The translations under genes and the position numbers were made by a program. Below the pieces are notes generated by a model. It saw nothing but the letters and a program-made list of their open reading frames with translations, did no database searches and had not been told where the DNA came from. Of a DNA stretch of 64,000 bases, positions 52,162-61,637 are shown piece by piece. The stretch spans positions 29,166-93,165 of the forward strand of contig JBFNEZ010000001.1 in the NCBI GenBank assembly GCA_040797825.1. Reading direction: 5' to 3'. Positions within the stretch are counted from its first letter, which is position 1; each line of letters begins with the position of its first letter. The stretch comes from Geosporobacter sp040797825 (lineage in GTDB: Bacteria; Bacillota; Clostridia; Peptostreptococcales; Thermotaleaceae).

Positions 52162-53838
52162 TTAGAATAGTCCTGTAATCATACCATTTTCATCTACATC
52201 AATTTTCTCTGCAGATGGTACTTTTGGCAAACCAGGCATTGTCATGATTTCACCTGTTAATGCCACCAGGAATCCTGCCCCAGCGGAAACCTTCACCTGT
52301 CTTACCGTTACTGTAAAACCAGTCGGTCTACCCAACAATGCTGGGTCATCGCTTAAGGAATATTGAGTCTTAGCCATACAGATAGGCAGATCCCCAAATC
52401 CTAATTTTTCTAATCTTTCAATTTCTTTGGATGCACTTGCAGTGAAGGCCACATCATCGGCACCATAGATTTTTTGAGTAATGGCTCTGATTTTTTCTTT
52501 TATCGGCAAATTTAATTCATAGGCATAAGTTAGCTTTCCTTCGCCTTTCTCGATGAGCTTGATAACCTGCTCAGCAAGCTGGATACCGCCTTCGCCGCCT
52601 TTTGCCCACACTTCTGATAAGGCCACGTTTACCCCTAGTTCAGCACATCTTTTTTCTACTAGAGCCAGTTCTGCTTCTGTATCTAGCGGGAATCTATTGA
52701 TAGCTACTACTGCAGGTAAATTGAATACCTTTGTAATATTTTCAACATGCTTCAGAAGGTTTGGAAGTCCTTTTTCTAGGGCCTCTAAATTTTCTTGATT
52801 TAATTCACTCTTTGGCACACCACCGTTATATTTTAGGGCACGTACTGTGGCTACAATAACAACAGCCTCAGGACTTATCCCAGCTTTTCGACATTTAATG
52901 TCTAGGAATTTTTCTGCTCCAAGGTCAGCTCCGAATCCTGCCTCAGTTACTACATAATCTGCAAAATGAGCCGCCATCTTTGTAGCGATTACAGAGTTAC
53001 ATCCATGGGCAATATTGGCGAAAGGTCCTCCATGCACAAATGCAGGTGTACCTTCTAATGTCTGAACTAAATTTGGTTTTAATGCGTCCTTTAATAGGGC
53101 AGCCATTGCACCGTGAGCATTTAATTGTTTGGCAGTGATAGGTTGATCATCCTTTGTATATCCTACAATGATATTGCCCAATCTTTCCTTAAGATCCATA
53201 ATATCACTAGCAAGACAAAAAGCAGCCATAACTTCTGATGCAACTGTGATGTCAAATCCATCTTCTCTTGGGATACCGTTTCCTTTTCCTCCAAGACCGT
53301 TTACCATGTTTCTCAGCTGTCTATCGTTCATGTCCATGGCTCTTCTCCAAGTAATCTTTCTTGCGTCAATACCTAGTTGATTTCCTTGGGTGATATGATT
53401 ATCCAGCATAGCTGCCAATAAGTTGTTTGCTGCTCCTATTGCATGAAAATCTCCTGTAAAGTGTAGATTGATATCCTCCATAGGTACCACTTGAGCATAT
53501 CCACCACCGGCTGCACCGCCTTTTACGCCAAAAACTGGACCTAGAGAAGGTTCTCTTAAGGCAACTAAAGTTGTTTTGCCGAGTCTAGACAATGCATCGG
53601 CAACACCTATAGTTGTCGTAGTTTTACCCTCTCCTGCTGGCGTAGGGTTAATGGCAGTTACCAAAATCATTTTGGCTTTCTTTCCACCATTGTCTCTCTT
53701 GAGTAGGTTGTAGTCAACCTTTGCTTTGTACTTGCCATAGAGTTCTAAATCATCCTCAGTCAGATTTAGTTTCTTGGCTATCTCTCTGATGTCTTGCAGT
53801 TTTGCTTCCTGTGCAATCTCGATATCAGATTTGTACAT
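52162..53838 (-). CDS. fhs: Formate-tetrahydrofolate ligase
   Basis: 558 aa, full length. P-loop TPAGEGKTTTTIG near 67-79, the FHAIGAANNLLAAMLDNH segment and the C-terminal DDPALLGRPTGF and AGAGFLVALTGEIMTMPGLP. It makes formyl-THF from formate and ATP, the entry step of the methyl branch. It starts 14 bases inside the cooC gene, indicating coupling. Confidence 0.97.
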   Translation of the reverse strand: MYKSDIEIAQEAKLQDIREIAKKLNLTEDDLELYGKYKAKVDYNLLKRDNGGKKAKMILVTAINPTPAGEGKTTTTIGVADALSRLGKTTLVALREPSLGPVFGVKGGAAGGGYAQVVPMEDINLHFTGDFHAIGAANNLLAAMLDNHITQGNQLGIDARKITWRRAMDMNDRQLRNMVNGLGGKGNGIPREDGFDITVASEVMAAFCLASDIMDLKERLGNIIVGYTKDDQPITAKQLNAHGAMAALLKDALKPNLVQTLEGTPAFVHGGPFANIAHGCNSVIATKMAAHFADYVVTEAGFGADLGAEKFLDIKCRKAGISPEAVVIVATVRALKYNGGVPKSELNQENLEALEKGLPNLLKHVENITKVFNLPAVVAINRFPLDTEAELALVEKRCAELGVNVALSEVWAKGGEGGIQLAEQVIKLIEKGEGKLTYAYELNLPIKEKIRAITQKIYGADDVAFTASASKEIERLEKLGFGDLPICMAKTQYSLSDDPALLGRPTGFTVTVRQVKVSAGAGFLVALTGEIMTMPGLPKVPSAEKIDVDENGMITGLF

Positions 53839-54610
53839 TAGAAACCCCCCTTAGCTTCTCATATATTTTCTCAACATCTATCTTAATCTCCTCACTTTGC
53901 TCGTAAGGCGATAGGTTGGCTCGATCGGAGTTGATCACGTTTTGGTTGTAGTGCATAAAGCCAAGGCAACTTCCATCATCTACATGCTCTAAGATGAACT
54001 TCTCGTCTTCATCATTTCGAATTTTATTGCCTACCACATATACATTACGAATCCCAATATCTTCCCCCAACTGTTTTACCTTTCGATAGGTCTGCAAGCT
54101 TCTTTCTCCTGGTTCCACAACCACAATAAAAAAGTCTACCCCCCTTGCAGTTCCCCTTCCCAAATGCTCGATTCCAGCCTCCATATCCATGATAACCGCA
54201 TCCTTATTGCCAAGAATCAAATGGGTTGTAAGGGTCTTCAGCAGTACATGCTCAGGACAAACACACCCTGACCCTCCCGTATCTACTGTACCCATGGTCA
54301 ATAGCTTCACACCTTTGTACTCTTTGCAGTAACGTTCAGGTATATCACTAACCTTTGGATTCATCTTAAACATTGTGCCAAAGGAGCCTGGTTGGGATGC
54401 TGTTCTCTCCGCTACCAAATCCTTCATTTCAGAGATCGGTACGATCTCCTCTGCAAGTTCATTGGGAAACCCCAATGCCAACGCAAGGTTGGCATCAGGG
54501 TCTGCATCCACTGCTAAAACGCTATAACCTTTGTCTACTAGTAGCCGACTCAATACTGCTGAAAATGTTGTTTTTCCTACTCCACCTTTTCCTGTTATAG
54601 CAATTTTCAT
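53825..54610 (-). CDS. cooC: CODH nickel-insertion accessory protein CooC
   Basis: 261 aa. P-loop KIAITGKGGVGKTTFSAV at the N-terminus, switch AVDADPDANLALALG, and a central SGCVCPEHVLL CxC motif used for metal binding in CooC dimers. It inserts nickel in CODH. Start: GTG 54619 is in frame, but AGGTGA overlapping the acsA stop serves the ATG at 54610 better. It lies directly after acsA, the expected partner. Confidence 0.94.
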   Translation of the reverse strand: MKIAITGKGGVGKTTFSAVLSRLLVDKGYSVLAVDADPDANLALALGFPNELAEEIVPISEMKDLVAERTASQPGSFGTMFKMNPKVSDIPERYCKEYKGVKLLTMGTVDTGGSGCVCPEHVLLKTLTTHLILGNKDAVIMDMEAGIEHLGRGTARGVDFFIVVVEPGERSLQTYRKVKQLGEDIGIRNVYVVGNKIRNDEDEKFILEHVDDGSCLGFMHYNQNVINSDRANLSPYEQSEEIKIDVEKIYEKLRGVSNVQI

Positions 54611-54619
54611 TTGAATCAC

Positions 54620-56515
54620 CTATATCCCCAATTTTTGTCTTTTTTCTTCAATACGATTGAGTATTTTATCTGCTAATGCAGTTGGATCTTCATCAATAAA
54701 GAATTTTGCCCCTGTCATTTTTTCTACTCGGTTTGTTAAGATGTCTACCACTTCTGCAGAACCTGTCACAGGAGGCGTGATTCCCAAGAAGGTATCAATA
54801 CCTGAAGTTATAACATAGGTACCAATAGCAACAGCCTTTTCAGACATCCATTCTGGAGCTACACCTACAACTGGTAAATCACAGTTATCTAATCCTAAAT
54901 GCTTCGCAACTTCTCCAACAAGAAGGAGGATTCGGCTAATATCTACACAGGAACCCATATGCAGTACTGGCGGAATATCAACCAATTCACATACTGTAGC
55001 CAAGCCTTGCCCTGCAAGCTTTCTTGCATCCTTACTTAAAAGTCCTGCCTTCGCAGCTGCTTGAGCAGCACATCCTGTAGTTACCACGATAACATCGTTG
55101 GCAATAAGTTTTTTCATAATTTCAATGTGACTGTAGTCATGCTTGGATTTTGGATTATTACATCCAACGATTCCAGCAGCTCCTCTTAAAACACCAGCCT
55201 TGATAACATCAGCTAATGGTTTTACTGTTCCCATTGGATCAATATGAGGATTGACTACTTTATCCAACTGCTTAATAATTGCATCTATGCTATAGCCAAC
55301 TGTAGCATGGGATTTTGTTTTTGGAATGAATACTTTATCTGCTTTTCTATTTTTAAAGTTTAATATCGCTTCTTTAACAATACCTTTTGCAGATTCCATC
55401 GCTTTATCTTCATGGAATTCAATATGGGTAGCCCCTGTAATTTTTGCCTTTGGAGATGTGGTGATGAATTTTGTGTGATAACATTCCGTTAATGTAGCTA
55501 GAGCAGGGAAGATACACTGTACATCCACGATAACAGCTTCTACAGCCCCTGTTAATACAGCCATTTCCTGTTGATAGAAGTTACCTGCTATTTTTACACC
55601 GTGTCTCATAGTTACTTCGTTACCAGTACAACACATTCCTGCAAGATTGATGCCCTCTGCTCCAACTTCTTTTGCAAGTTTTTGCATTTCTGGATCTTCA
55701 GCGGCTAAAACTATCATCTCTGAAAGGCTAGGCTCATGACCATGAAGTATAATATTAACCTGATTTTCTTCTAACACCCCTAGATTTGACTCTGTTTCTC
55801 TTGGTACAGGGGTGCCAAATATAATATCACTGAATTCTGTTCCTATCATGGAACCGCCCCAGCCATCGGCCAAAGAAGTTCTCATTGACATATGCACCAA
55901 GCTTTCAGCATCTGCGGTACATCCAATATGTGTTGAGTGAAGGATCGTTGCAATTTCTCTGTCAATGGCTCTTGGCTTGACTTCAATTTTGTCCCAAATT
56001 TTTTGTCTTGGTTCTGGTGCTCTTTCTAAGAATTTAAGCGTACCAAAAGGCTTACCAAATTCATTCAAAGCAATTTCTGCCACTTCATGAGCGATATCAT
56101 AGATATCTCTACCCTCTGTGCTTACGCCCCATTCTGCTGCAAGATTTAGTAATTTCTTTTCGTCTCTTACCTTGTAGTTTCCATCCTTGCTGGTCATGTG
56201 CAGTACATGGGCAATATCTCTTGCATGGTCTGAGTGGGCTGCAGATCCTGCGGCTACCATTCTGGCATAGTTTCTTCCTACAATTACATCAGCAGTGGCC
56301 CCACAAATTCCTTTTGTTGCTCCCTTGCCAGCTACGGGACTAACCCTACAAGGACCCATAGCACAAATACGGCAACATACACCCTTTTCACCAAAACCGC
56401 AGGGTGCCTTCATGGCTTTCTTTCTGTCCCACATGGTTTCTACGCCATCTTTTATGGCTTTTTCTAAAAGCTGCTCCTCAGTAGTCTGATAAATGGAAAT
56501 AAATTGTTCGCTCAT
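54620..56515 (-). CDS. acsA: Carbon monoxide dehydrogenase catalytic subunit
   Basis: 631 aa. Cys 39/47/48/51/56 (APCGFGEKGVCCRICAMGPCRV) bind the B- and D-clusters. C-cluster ligands lie in SLVHMSMRTSLADG-type, GMCCTGNE and VGCNNPKSKH segments. The enzyme interconverts CO2 and CO, supplying CO to AcsB. It is the first gene of the acetyl-CoA operon, with a strong GGGGGG ribosome site and a small hairpin just upstream. Confidence 0.97.
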   Translation of the reverse strand: MSEQFISIYQTTEEQLLEKAIKDGVETMWDRKKAMKAPCGFGEKGVCCRICAMGPCRVSPVAGKGATKGICGATADVIVGRNYARMVAAGSAAHSDHARDIAHVLHMTSKDGNYKVRDEKKLLNLAAEWGVSTEGRDIYDIAHEVAEIALNEFGKPFGTLKFLERAPEPRQKIWDKIEVKPRAIDREIATILHSTHIGCTADAESLVHMSMRTSLADGWGGSMIGTEFSDIIFGTPVPRETESNLGVLEENQVNIILHGHEPSLSEMIVLAAEDPEMQKLAKEVGAEGINLAGMCCTGNEVTMRHGVKIAGNFYQQEMAVLTGAVEAVIVDVQCIFPALATLTECYHTKFITTSPKAKITGATHIEFHEDKAMESAKGIVKEAILNFKNRKADKVFIPKTKSHATVGYSIDAIIKQLDKVVNPHIDPMGTVKPLADVIKAGVLRGAAGIVGCNNPKSKHDYSHIEIMKKLIANDVIVVTTGCAAQAAAKAGLLSKDARKLAGQGLATVCELVDIPPVLHMGSCVDISRILLLVGEVAKHLGLDNCDLPVVGVAPEWMSEKAVAIGTYVITSGIDTFLGITPPVTGSAEVVDILTNRVEKMTGAKFFIDEDPTALADKILNRIEEKRQKLGI

Positions 56516-56536
56516 TTTGTCCCCCCTAATTTTTTT

Positions 56537-56558
56537 CTAGAAAACTTCAGTTTTCTAG
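56537..56558 (-). promoter_or_regulatory. Perfect hairpin just upstream of the acsA ribosome site
   Basis: CTAGAAAACT and AGTTTTCTAG form a 10-bp stem with a 2-base centre. On the minus strand it is followed by A7, then GGGGGG, so it is not a terminator; it could stabilise the mRNA or be an operator. Confidence 0.6.
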
Positions 56559-56580
56559 TTAATAATATTGATTTTTTATT

Positions 56581-56598
56581 TTGTTAATTTGTTAACAT
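56581..56598. promoter_or_regulatory. Rex-like binding site upstream of acsA
   Basis: TTGTTAA-TTTG-TTAACAT matches the clostridial Rex consensus TTGTTAA-N4-TTAACAA with one mismatch in the last base. Rex represses redox genes when NADH is low, so NADH/NAD control of CODH/ACS is suggested. Confidence 0.55.
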
Positions 56599-56699
56599 AA
56601 AGCTATAAAAAAAACAAACTTCACTCTTTTCATTGCTGTATTAACAACTGTTGCTGTTATTACTATGATTTTTAATGAGATTGGTTTTAAATATAAATC

Positions 56700-56717
56700 T
56701 TGTTATTAATTTAACAT
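56700..56717. promoter_or_regulatory. Second degenerate Rex-like site
   Basis: TTGTTAT-TAAT-TTAACAT, two mismatches to the Rex pattern, exactly 119 bp from the first site. Confidence 0.35.
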
Positions 56718-56764
56718 TTTTAAAGAAAAAAATATATTCACTCCTGCATCACAAAATTTTCTTT

Positions 56765-56790
56765 TATAAAATATACATGTATATTTTATA
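56765..56790. promoter_or_regulatory. 26-bp perfect palindrome over the predicted acsA start site
   Basis: A perfect 26-bp palindrome centred at 56777/56778 (half-site TATAAAATATACA). It overlaps the predicted start of the promoter at 56790-56819. Confidence 0.6.
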
Positions 56791-56819
56791 TTTTACCATA
56801 TTCTGTTGTTCTTTTACAA
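56790..56819 (-). promoter_or_regulatory. Candidate promoter of the acetyl-CoA operon
   Basis: Minus-strand TTGTAA (56814-56819), 18-base spacer, TAAAAT (56790-56795). It predicts a leader of about 270 nt before acsA. Confidence 0.45.
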
Positions 56820-57083
56820 ATACTTGTATTAAAAATTTTTTCTATTGTATGGTGTATAATGTATTTAGAAGTAATAGCTCCTAGTCTTCAACCTGCAATT
56901 TTCCTTGTTTTTTCCCCCTAAATCTAATTTCATTACTGATTCTCAAGCTTTATATTTCTTGTGAAAATGTTTTCAGATGTCTTAAGAATAGTATAATATA
57001 ACTTTAACAAAGAGGTTTGTAATATCTATACATTTTTTGTACTATCTTTGATTGTTTATTTTAAAAATATAACAAAAAGCATG
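56820..57083. other. Intergenic region upstream of the acetyl-CoA operon
   Basis: AT-rich, no supported gene. I see no feature beyond scattered promoter-like AT boxes. Confidence 0.5.
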
Positions 57084-57129
57084 ACAACCAGTCAAAAACC
57101 TTTGAAAATACAGGCCTTTGACTGGTTGT
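57084..57129 (-). terminator. Terminator behind the decayed gene
   Basis: ACAACCAGTCAAA (57084-57096) and TTTGACTGGTTGT (57117-57129) form a perfect 13-bp stem with an inner 3-bp stem. On the minus strand it is followed within a few bases by CTTTTTG. Confidence 0.7.
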
Positions 57130-57130
57130 A

Positions 57131-57389
57131 TCATTTTATAAGATTTATAAATTTTTCTAGTTTATAAAGAAAGGGAGCCCTGCTACGATATGGAATACCT
57201 TTTACGAAATCCGTTGTCAATAGCAGGGAGGGAATGAAACGAACATGAAGTAAATCTTCCCAACAAAAAAACCACGCTAGTTCTTCATTGACAGTTCTCT
57301 GTCAAAATCAAACCTTCATGGCTTCCTAATCGGTTATTCCATTTATCATGTTCTATCCATATGAGAATATCATGTTCATGACTATCTTG
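57131..57389 (-). pseudogene. Decayed gene fragment with a frameshift
   Basis: Two protein-like minus-strand frames abut: one from 57389 to a TGA at 57285 (contains HEHDILIWIEHDKWNNRLG), the other from about 57301 to a TGA at 57131 (contains NEELAWFFCWEDLLHVRF and GIPYRSRAPFLYKLEKF). A shift between 57285 and 57301 would join them. No start codon is apparent and the family is unknown. It ends at a terminator, as a normal gene would. A sequencing error is the alternative. Confidence 0.45.
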
Positions 57390-57412
57390 TCAATGATTTC
57401 TATGAAAATAGT

Positions 57413-58321
57413 TTATCCTTTCATTCTTTTAAGGTGGCTTATTTCTTCTGCTGTTAAGCCTAGGGCAGCAACTCCATTTTCCAAAGCCAGATTATGAATT
57501 TCTTCTTCCTTTAACCCCATCCGAATAAAATGACGCACTTCATCGAAGTATCCTGTTCCATGGGCCACACCATAGGCGCCAGCATCACTACCCACAGCAA
57601 TCTTTATCTTTAACTGATATCCCCAATACAATAGTTCTAAATGCCTTTGATAAATTTTTTCTATGATATCCAGTTCTTTCTTAAATTTTTCATCTTGCAG
57701 CTCAACCAAATTGCCCAAAGGTGCCAAGGTAGGAATCCACACAATTCCTTTTTCTCCCAATCCATAGAGTTCACGATCTCCCATAAAATACCCATGCTCA
57801 ATGGTATCTACTCCTGCTAGAACAGCCATATTTACAGCTTCACTCCCGTTGGCATGCACCATTACAGGCAGCCCTTGATCTTGCGCTGCCTCGGTCATGT
57901 AGGTCAGCTCTTCTTGGGTAAAGGCCGTGGGACCAATTTGTCCATATTGCTGAAAGCTCACAATTCCTGTGAGCGGAATTTTAAAATGATCAGGTTTCTC
58001 TTTTAAAAGCAGCTTAAATTCTCTTTTAAAATCAGACAGATCTAAAATAGCCTTTCCAAGAAAAGCACCATAGAAGCCCTTTTTATAAAGCGCATACCCA
58101 GGAGTTTTATAGAGGATTCCCTCTTCTTTCGCAATTGATCTAGCCAGCATGGAAAAACCATGATTGTCTCCTCCATCTCTTAATGCAAAAATTTTTTTTT
58201 CTTTATAGGCTCTGAATATGCGCTGAATCCACATTCGCTTTTCATCAATAGATTCTACTATCTTTTTGCAATTGTTATCTCCTCCACCTAATCCCACATG
58301 GATATGGCTGTCAATATACAT
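57413..58321 (-). CDS. Amidohydrolase-family metal-dependent hydrolase
   Basis: 302 aa TIM-barrel enzyme. Metal-site motifs in order: DSHIHVG (about 4-10), VMVHANG near 155, TIEHGYF near 175 and VGSDAGAYG near 245. These fit the imidazolonepropionase/prolidase-like amidohydrolase group; the substrate is unknown. Start: the ORF reaches 58366, but AAGGAGG lies 11 bases before the ATG at 58321 (MYIDSHIHVG), which gives the normal N-terminus. Followed by a decayed gene. Confidence 0.87.
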   Translation of the reverse strand: MYIDSHIHVGLGGGDNNCKKIVESIDEKRMWIQRIFRAYKEKKIFALRDGGDNHGFSMLARSIAKEEGILYKTPGYALYKKGFYGAFLGKAILDLSDFKREFKLLLKEKPDHFKIPLTGIVSFQQYGQIGPTAFTQEELTYMTEAAQDQGLPVMVHANGSEAVNMAVLAGVDTIEHGYFMGDRELYGLGEKGIVWIPTLAPLGNLVELQDEKFKKELDIIEKIYQRHLELLYWGYQLKIKIAVGSDAGAYGVAHGTGYFDEVRHFIRMGLKEEEIHNLALENGVAALGLTAEEISHLKRMKG

Positions 58322-58583
58322 TTTACAAATTGCCTCCTTAAATAAATACAAACTATATGAATACAATTATATCATTTAAAAAAGAAAAGAATCAAAGTAT
58401 AAACAAAGTTTCTAAAGGGCTTCTATTTTATAGCCCTTTAAAGTATCTATCTTTCTATGGAATGAATGAATAAATTAATCGATAGAAATCTGTTTTGAAA
58501 GAAGTTTTCTGGGCATATTATTTGTATAGGGGTTTTCCCTATGCATTCTTTCATCTCGATTACTATCAAGGAGGAATTTATAA

Positions 58584-58901
58584 ATGCTTATCGTAACTAC
58601 ACAGACCCTTTCAGGAAAAGAAATCAGCGAAACTTTAGGGTTGGTTGAGGGCAGCTCCGTTCAATCCAAACATATCGGAAAGGACATCGCTGCTGGTCTA
58701 AAGACTCTAGTTGGCGGGGAACTGAAGGGCTATTCAGAAATGCTCAATGATGCTCGAAAAATAGCTACACAACGAATGGTCGAGCAAGCACAAAAAATGG
58801 GAGCCGATGCCATCGTGAATGTACGCTATTCCTCTTCGGCTATTGCCCAAGGAGCTGCAGAAATTCTGGTGTATGGTACAGCAGTAAAACTTAGCAAGTA
58901 G
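58584..58901 (+). CDS. YbjQ/UPF0145-family protein
   Basis: 105 aa, full length. The family pattern MLIVTTQTLSGKEISETLGLVEGSSV and the C-terminal GADAIVNVRYSSSAIAQGAAEILVYGTAV are clear. The family forms pentamers and is often annotated heavy-metal-binding; function unknown. Preceded by AAGGAGG, with its own terminator. Confidence 0.92.
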   Translation: MLIVTTQTLSGKEISETLGLVEGSSVQSKHIGKDIAAGLKTLVGGELKGYSEMLNDARKIATQRMVEQAQKMGADAIVNVRYSSSAIAQGAAEILVYGTAVKLSK

Positions 58902-58939
58902 CAAAGGCATCTGACCTAATGGGTTCAGATGCCTTTGCT
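58900..58939. terminator. Bidirectional terminator between convergent genes
   Basis: AGCAAAGGCATCTGA and TCAGATGCCTTTGCT are perfect 15-bp arms with a 10-base loop. Confidence 0.88.
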
Positions 58940-58940
58940 A

Positions 58941-60914
58941 TTATAAATCTAGAACAGAAATCAGCTCCATGGTATCTAGTTTATGGGCCATTATTTTTTG
59001 ATTGGACAGGGTATAGAGGACATCTCCCACATAAAGAATACGCTGCACATTCAAATCACTTTCATACCAGTATTGCCCGGCTTTTTTATAATCCTCAGGG
59101 CTTAGATGGCTGATCCTGTTTTGCAAGGATAGACCCTTTTCCATATTTACATCATAAATATAGGCTCCTTGAAAACTAAAGTTTCCAAAACTCCAGGGAT
59201 CTTGCTGCTGATTTGGATTTTCTACCAGGGTTACAGGAAAAGCAAGCAAGCTTTTTTCCTTACTAAAGAGCAATGCTTTGTGATTCCTTAGCAACGGAGA
59301 TTCCGTTCCCCTATCTCCAATAACAACTTTGTATTTTTCAACAGGCTTATTCACATCCCCCACATCAAAGACTGCTATCTTCATACCCCCTTCTAGGGCA
59401 TTCCCCTTTATCTCCATCACTTCTTTCCCAAATCCTATGATGTGGTTTTCATCATAGGGATGGAGATAATCACTATAACCTGGGATCTTTAAATAACCCA
59501 GCATCTTAGGAGCCCTTGGATCCTTTAGATCCAATACAAAGAAAGGGTCTGTTTCTCGGAAGGTTACCATATATCCCTTGCTCCCCATAAAACGCATGGC
59601 ATAAATCCGCTCTCCAGGGGCTATTCCCTCTAAACTTCCTACTCCTTTCAACTGCTTATCTAATATATAAAGATTGTTTTTAGAAGTTCCTTCATCACTG
59701 CGCCACATTTCTCCCGTAGTCGTTGCAATCCTAAAGAAGCCTTCATAGGCATCCATAGAAAATTGATTGAGCATTCGCCCTGGCACCTGACCTTTTGCGC
59801 TATAGATTAATTGGCCTTCCTTTAGTTCAAAACCATAGATATCTGTATGATGTTCAAAGTTGGGAAGTGCTCTCTGCAAATTAGCAGCTCCGCCTCTTAT
59901 CAACTGTTGCCTTCCATAACCGTTGACTCCAATATAAAGATTATCCCGTGAAGCGTAAATATTTTGACCCTGCCCCAGATAGGTACTTATATTTGCCTTT
60001 TCCTGAAATGTTTTCAAGTTTAACCCCATTAGAATAATATAGTTAGGTTCTACCCCCTCAGGAAAATACTGCACTTCGTCAAGGGTCATAGATTTTATTC
60101 CTTCATTGGACAAAGTATCCTCATAGGAAGGCGTCGGTATCTCTAAGGATTTATTTTCAAAAATCCCATAAGGAATAGCGTGATTGGCTGCCAAATAGAA
60201 ATTGTCCTCAATCTTTCGAGAAGATAAGTAACTGCCCTCTAGCTTTATCTCTCGAGCCAGTACTGCATTGCTTCTATCCTTGATATCATAAATCTGAATA
60301 GATACTGTATTTTCCCTAGGACCTATTCTAGCAATCTGTACACCGGTTTCTCCTCCATTAGCGCTGTCTCGCATCATCGGCTGGGGAATACCTATAGACA
60401 TGGATCTATGCCCCACAACAATAAGATAATCCTGATCACAATACATTTCTATAGGTATAAGCTGCTGCTCAAAGGATATCTTCCCAACCTGAGCCATTTT
60501 TTCAGGCTGCTGCACATCTACAATACTTAAACTGCTCCCGTTGATTTGATAGATATACCGCCCATCGGTCTTAACCAAATCAGCTTCATCTACCCCCTGA
60601 ACCTGAACATTGGTCCTAGCATAATCCCCTTGAACGCCATCACCACCTCCGAAGCTTCCTGAATCAGCAGATCCTTCCATGGGAACAGCTTGTGTAGATT
60701 TTGTTATACTGCTGCGATAAATACTATTTTCCCTTTCATAAAAATCCCTAAGCAGTTTTCTTAGATTTTCTTGGCTCCCTACGATGGGTAACTTCTCCAG
60801 ATCTGAAAGGGGTTCACTCCATGCCCCTGAAGGTTTGATTTCTTTAAAGCCAAAGAGGTTCAGCATGGAACATAGGAGTAAAATTGAAACCATAGTCAAT
60901 ACCTTACTTTTCAT
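58941..60914 (-). CDS. Secreted beta-propeller protein
   Basis: About 657 aa from the chosen ATG, which gives a signal peptide (MKSKVLTMVSILLLCSML; hydrophobic core residues 6-20). The rest matches the beta-propeller family of clostridial exported proteins: TNVQVQGVDEADLVKTDGRYIY near 115 and repeated W/F-containing blades such as YAMRFMGSKGYMVTFRETDPFFVLDLKDP. The frame extends upstream to a TTG at 60986 overlapping the NUDIX gene, but only the 60914 start gives a signal peptide and has a GGACGTGAG site. Function unknown; extracellular. Confidence 0.82.
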   Translation of the reverse strand: MKSKVLTMVSILLLCSMLNLFGFKEIKPSGAWSEPLSDLEKLPIVGSQENLRKLLRDFYERENSIYRSSITKSTQAVPMEGSADSGSFGGGDGVQGDYARTNVQVQGVDEADLVKTDGRYIYQINGSSLSIVDVQQPEKMAQVGKISFEQQLIPIEMYCDQDYLIVVGHRSMSIGIPQPMMRDSANGGETGVQIARIGPRENTVSIQIYDIKDRSNAVLAREIKLEGSYLSSRKIEDNFYLAANHAIPYGIFENKSLEIPTPSYEDTLSNEGIKSMTLDEVQYFPEGVEPNYIILMGLNLKTFQEKANISTYLGQGQNIYASRDNLYIGVNGYGRQQLIRGGAANLQRALPNFEHHTDIYGFELKEGQLIYSAKGQVPGRMLNQFSMDAYEGFFRIATTTGEMWRSDEGTSKNNLYILDKQLKGVGSLEGIAPGERIYAMRFMGSKGYMVTFRETDPFFVLDLKDPRAPKMLGYLKIPGYSDYLHPYDENHIIGFGKEVMEIKGNALEGGMKIAVFDVGDVNKPVEKYKVVIGDRGTESPLLRNHKALLFSKEKSLLAFPVTLVENPNQQQDPWSFGNFSFQGAYIYDVNMEKGLSLQNRISHLSPEDYKKAGQYWYESDLNVQRILYVGDVLYTLSNQKIMAHKLDTMELISVLDL

Positions 60915-60982
60915 CTTCTCACGTCCTTTACAGATTACTTTCTTTTTTGGACGTTGTCTTTTGCGAAAGGTTCCCAGTTTTT

Positions 60983-61504
60983 TCAAATTTCTTTTTCTGC
61001 CAATAATACTCCGATTATGGTTTTTCCATCATGTATCCTTCCCCCTCGCACCTGTTCTACCATGTCAGAAAAGCTAATTTTACTGCAGGTTAAAATCTCA
61101 TCTCCATCCAAATGAGGGGCTGCAGCATACTTTATTTTCTGAGCCAAATATATGTAAATTTTTTCGTCATGGACACCACCAGAAGGATAAAACTCGGTCA
61201 GCAGTCTCCAGTCCTCTGCAGCATAACCAGTCTCTTCTTCCAACTCCCTTTTGGCAGCTTCTAAGGGAGCTTCTCCTTCATCAATGAGACCCGCTGGCAG
61301 CTCTGTCAGCTTTTGACCCAGTGGGTAGCGGAATTGTTCCACTAGGAGAAGATTTTTTTCTTCATCCAATGCCACTACTGCTACTGCATTGCGATGCCTT
61401 ACGGTTTCACGATAGGTTTCCACACCATTTTCCAACCGTACCCGATCCTTTTCCACCCGAATAATAATGCCTTTATATACTTCTTGACTATCCAGCTTCT
61501 TCAT
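60983..61504 (-). CDS. NUDIX hydrolase, ADP-ribose pyrophosphatase type
   Basis: 173 aa. A perfect Nudix box GLIDEGEAPLEAAKRELEEE then TGY, at about residues 76-98, preceded by LLVEQFRYPLGQKLTELPAG, the signature of ADP-ribose pyrophosphatases. It probably hydrolyses ADP-ribose or a similar nucleoside diphosphate. It is upstream of the propeller gene and may be co-transcribed with it. Confidence 0.9.
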   Translation of the reverse strand: MKKLDSQEVYKGIIIRVEKDRVRLENGVETYRETVRHRNAVAVVALDEEKNLLLVEQFRYPLGQKLTELPAGLIDEGEAPLEAAKRELEEETGYAAEDWRLLTEFYPSGGVHDEKIYIYLAQKIKYAAAPHLDGDEILTCSKISFSDMVEQVRGGRIHDGKTIIGVLLAEKEI

Positions 61505-61555
61505 CTTTTTTCTCCCTTTCTATATACAGTCTCATTTATACTTTAGCACATATTT

Positions 61556-61589
61556 AAAAAACCTATTCCACAATCAGAATAGGTTTTTT
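61556..61589. terminator. Terminator after the HesB-like selenoprotein gene
   Basis: AAAAAACCTATTC (61556-61568) pairs perfectly with GAATAGGTTTTTT (61577-61589). Confidence 0.9.
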
Positions 61590-61637
61590 AAATAAAACTT
61601 ACTGTCCTTTATAGGATATCAAATTCCTTATGCTTCA

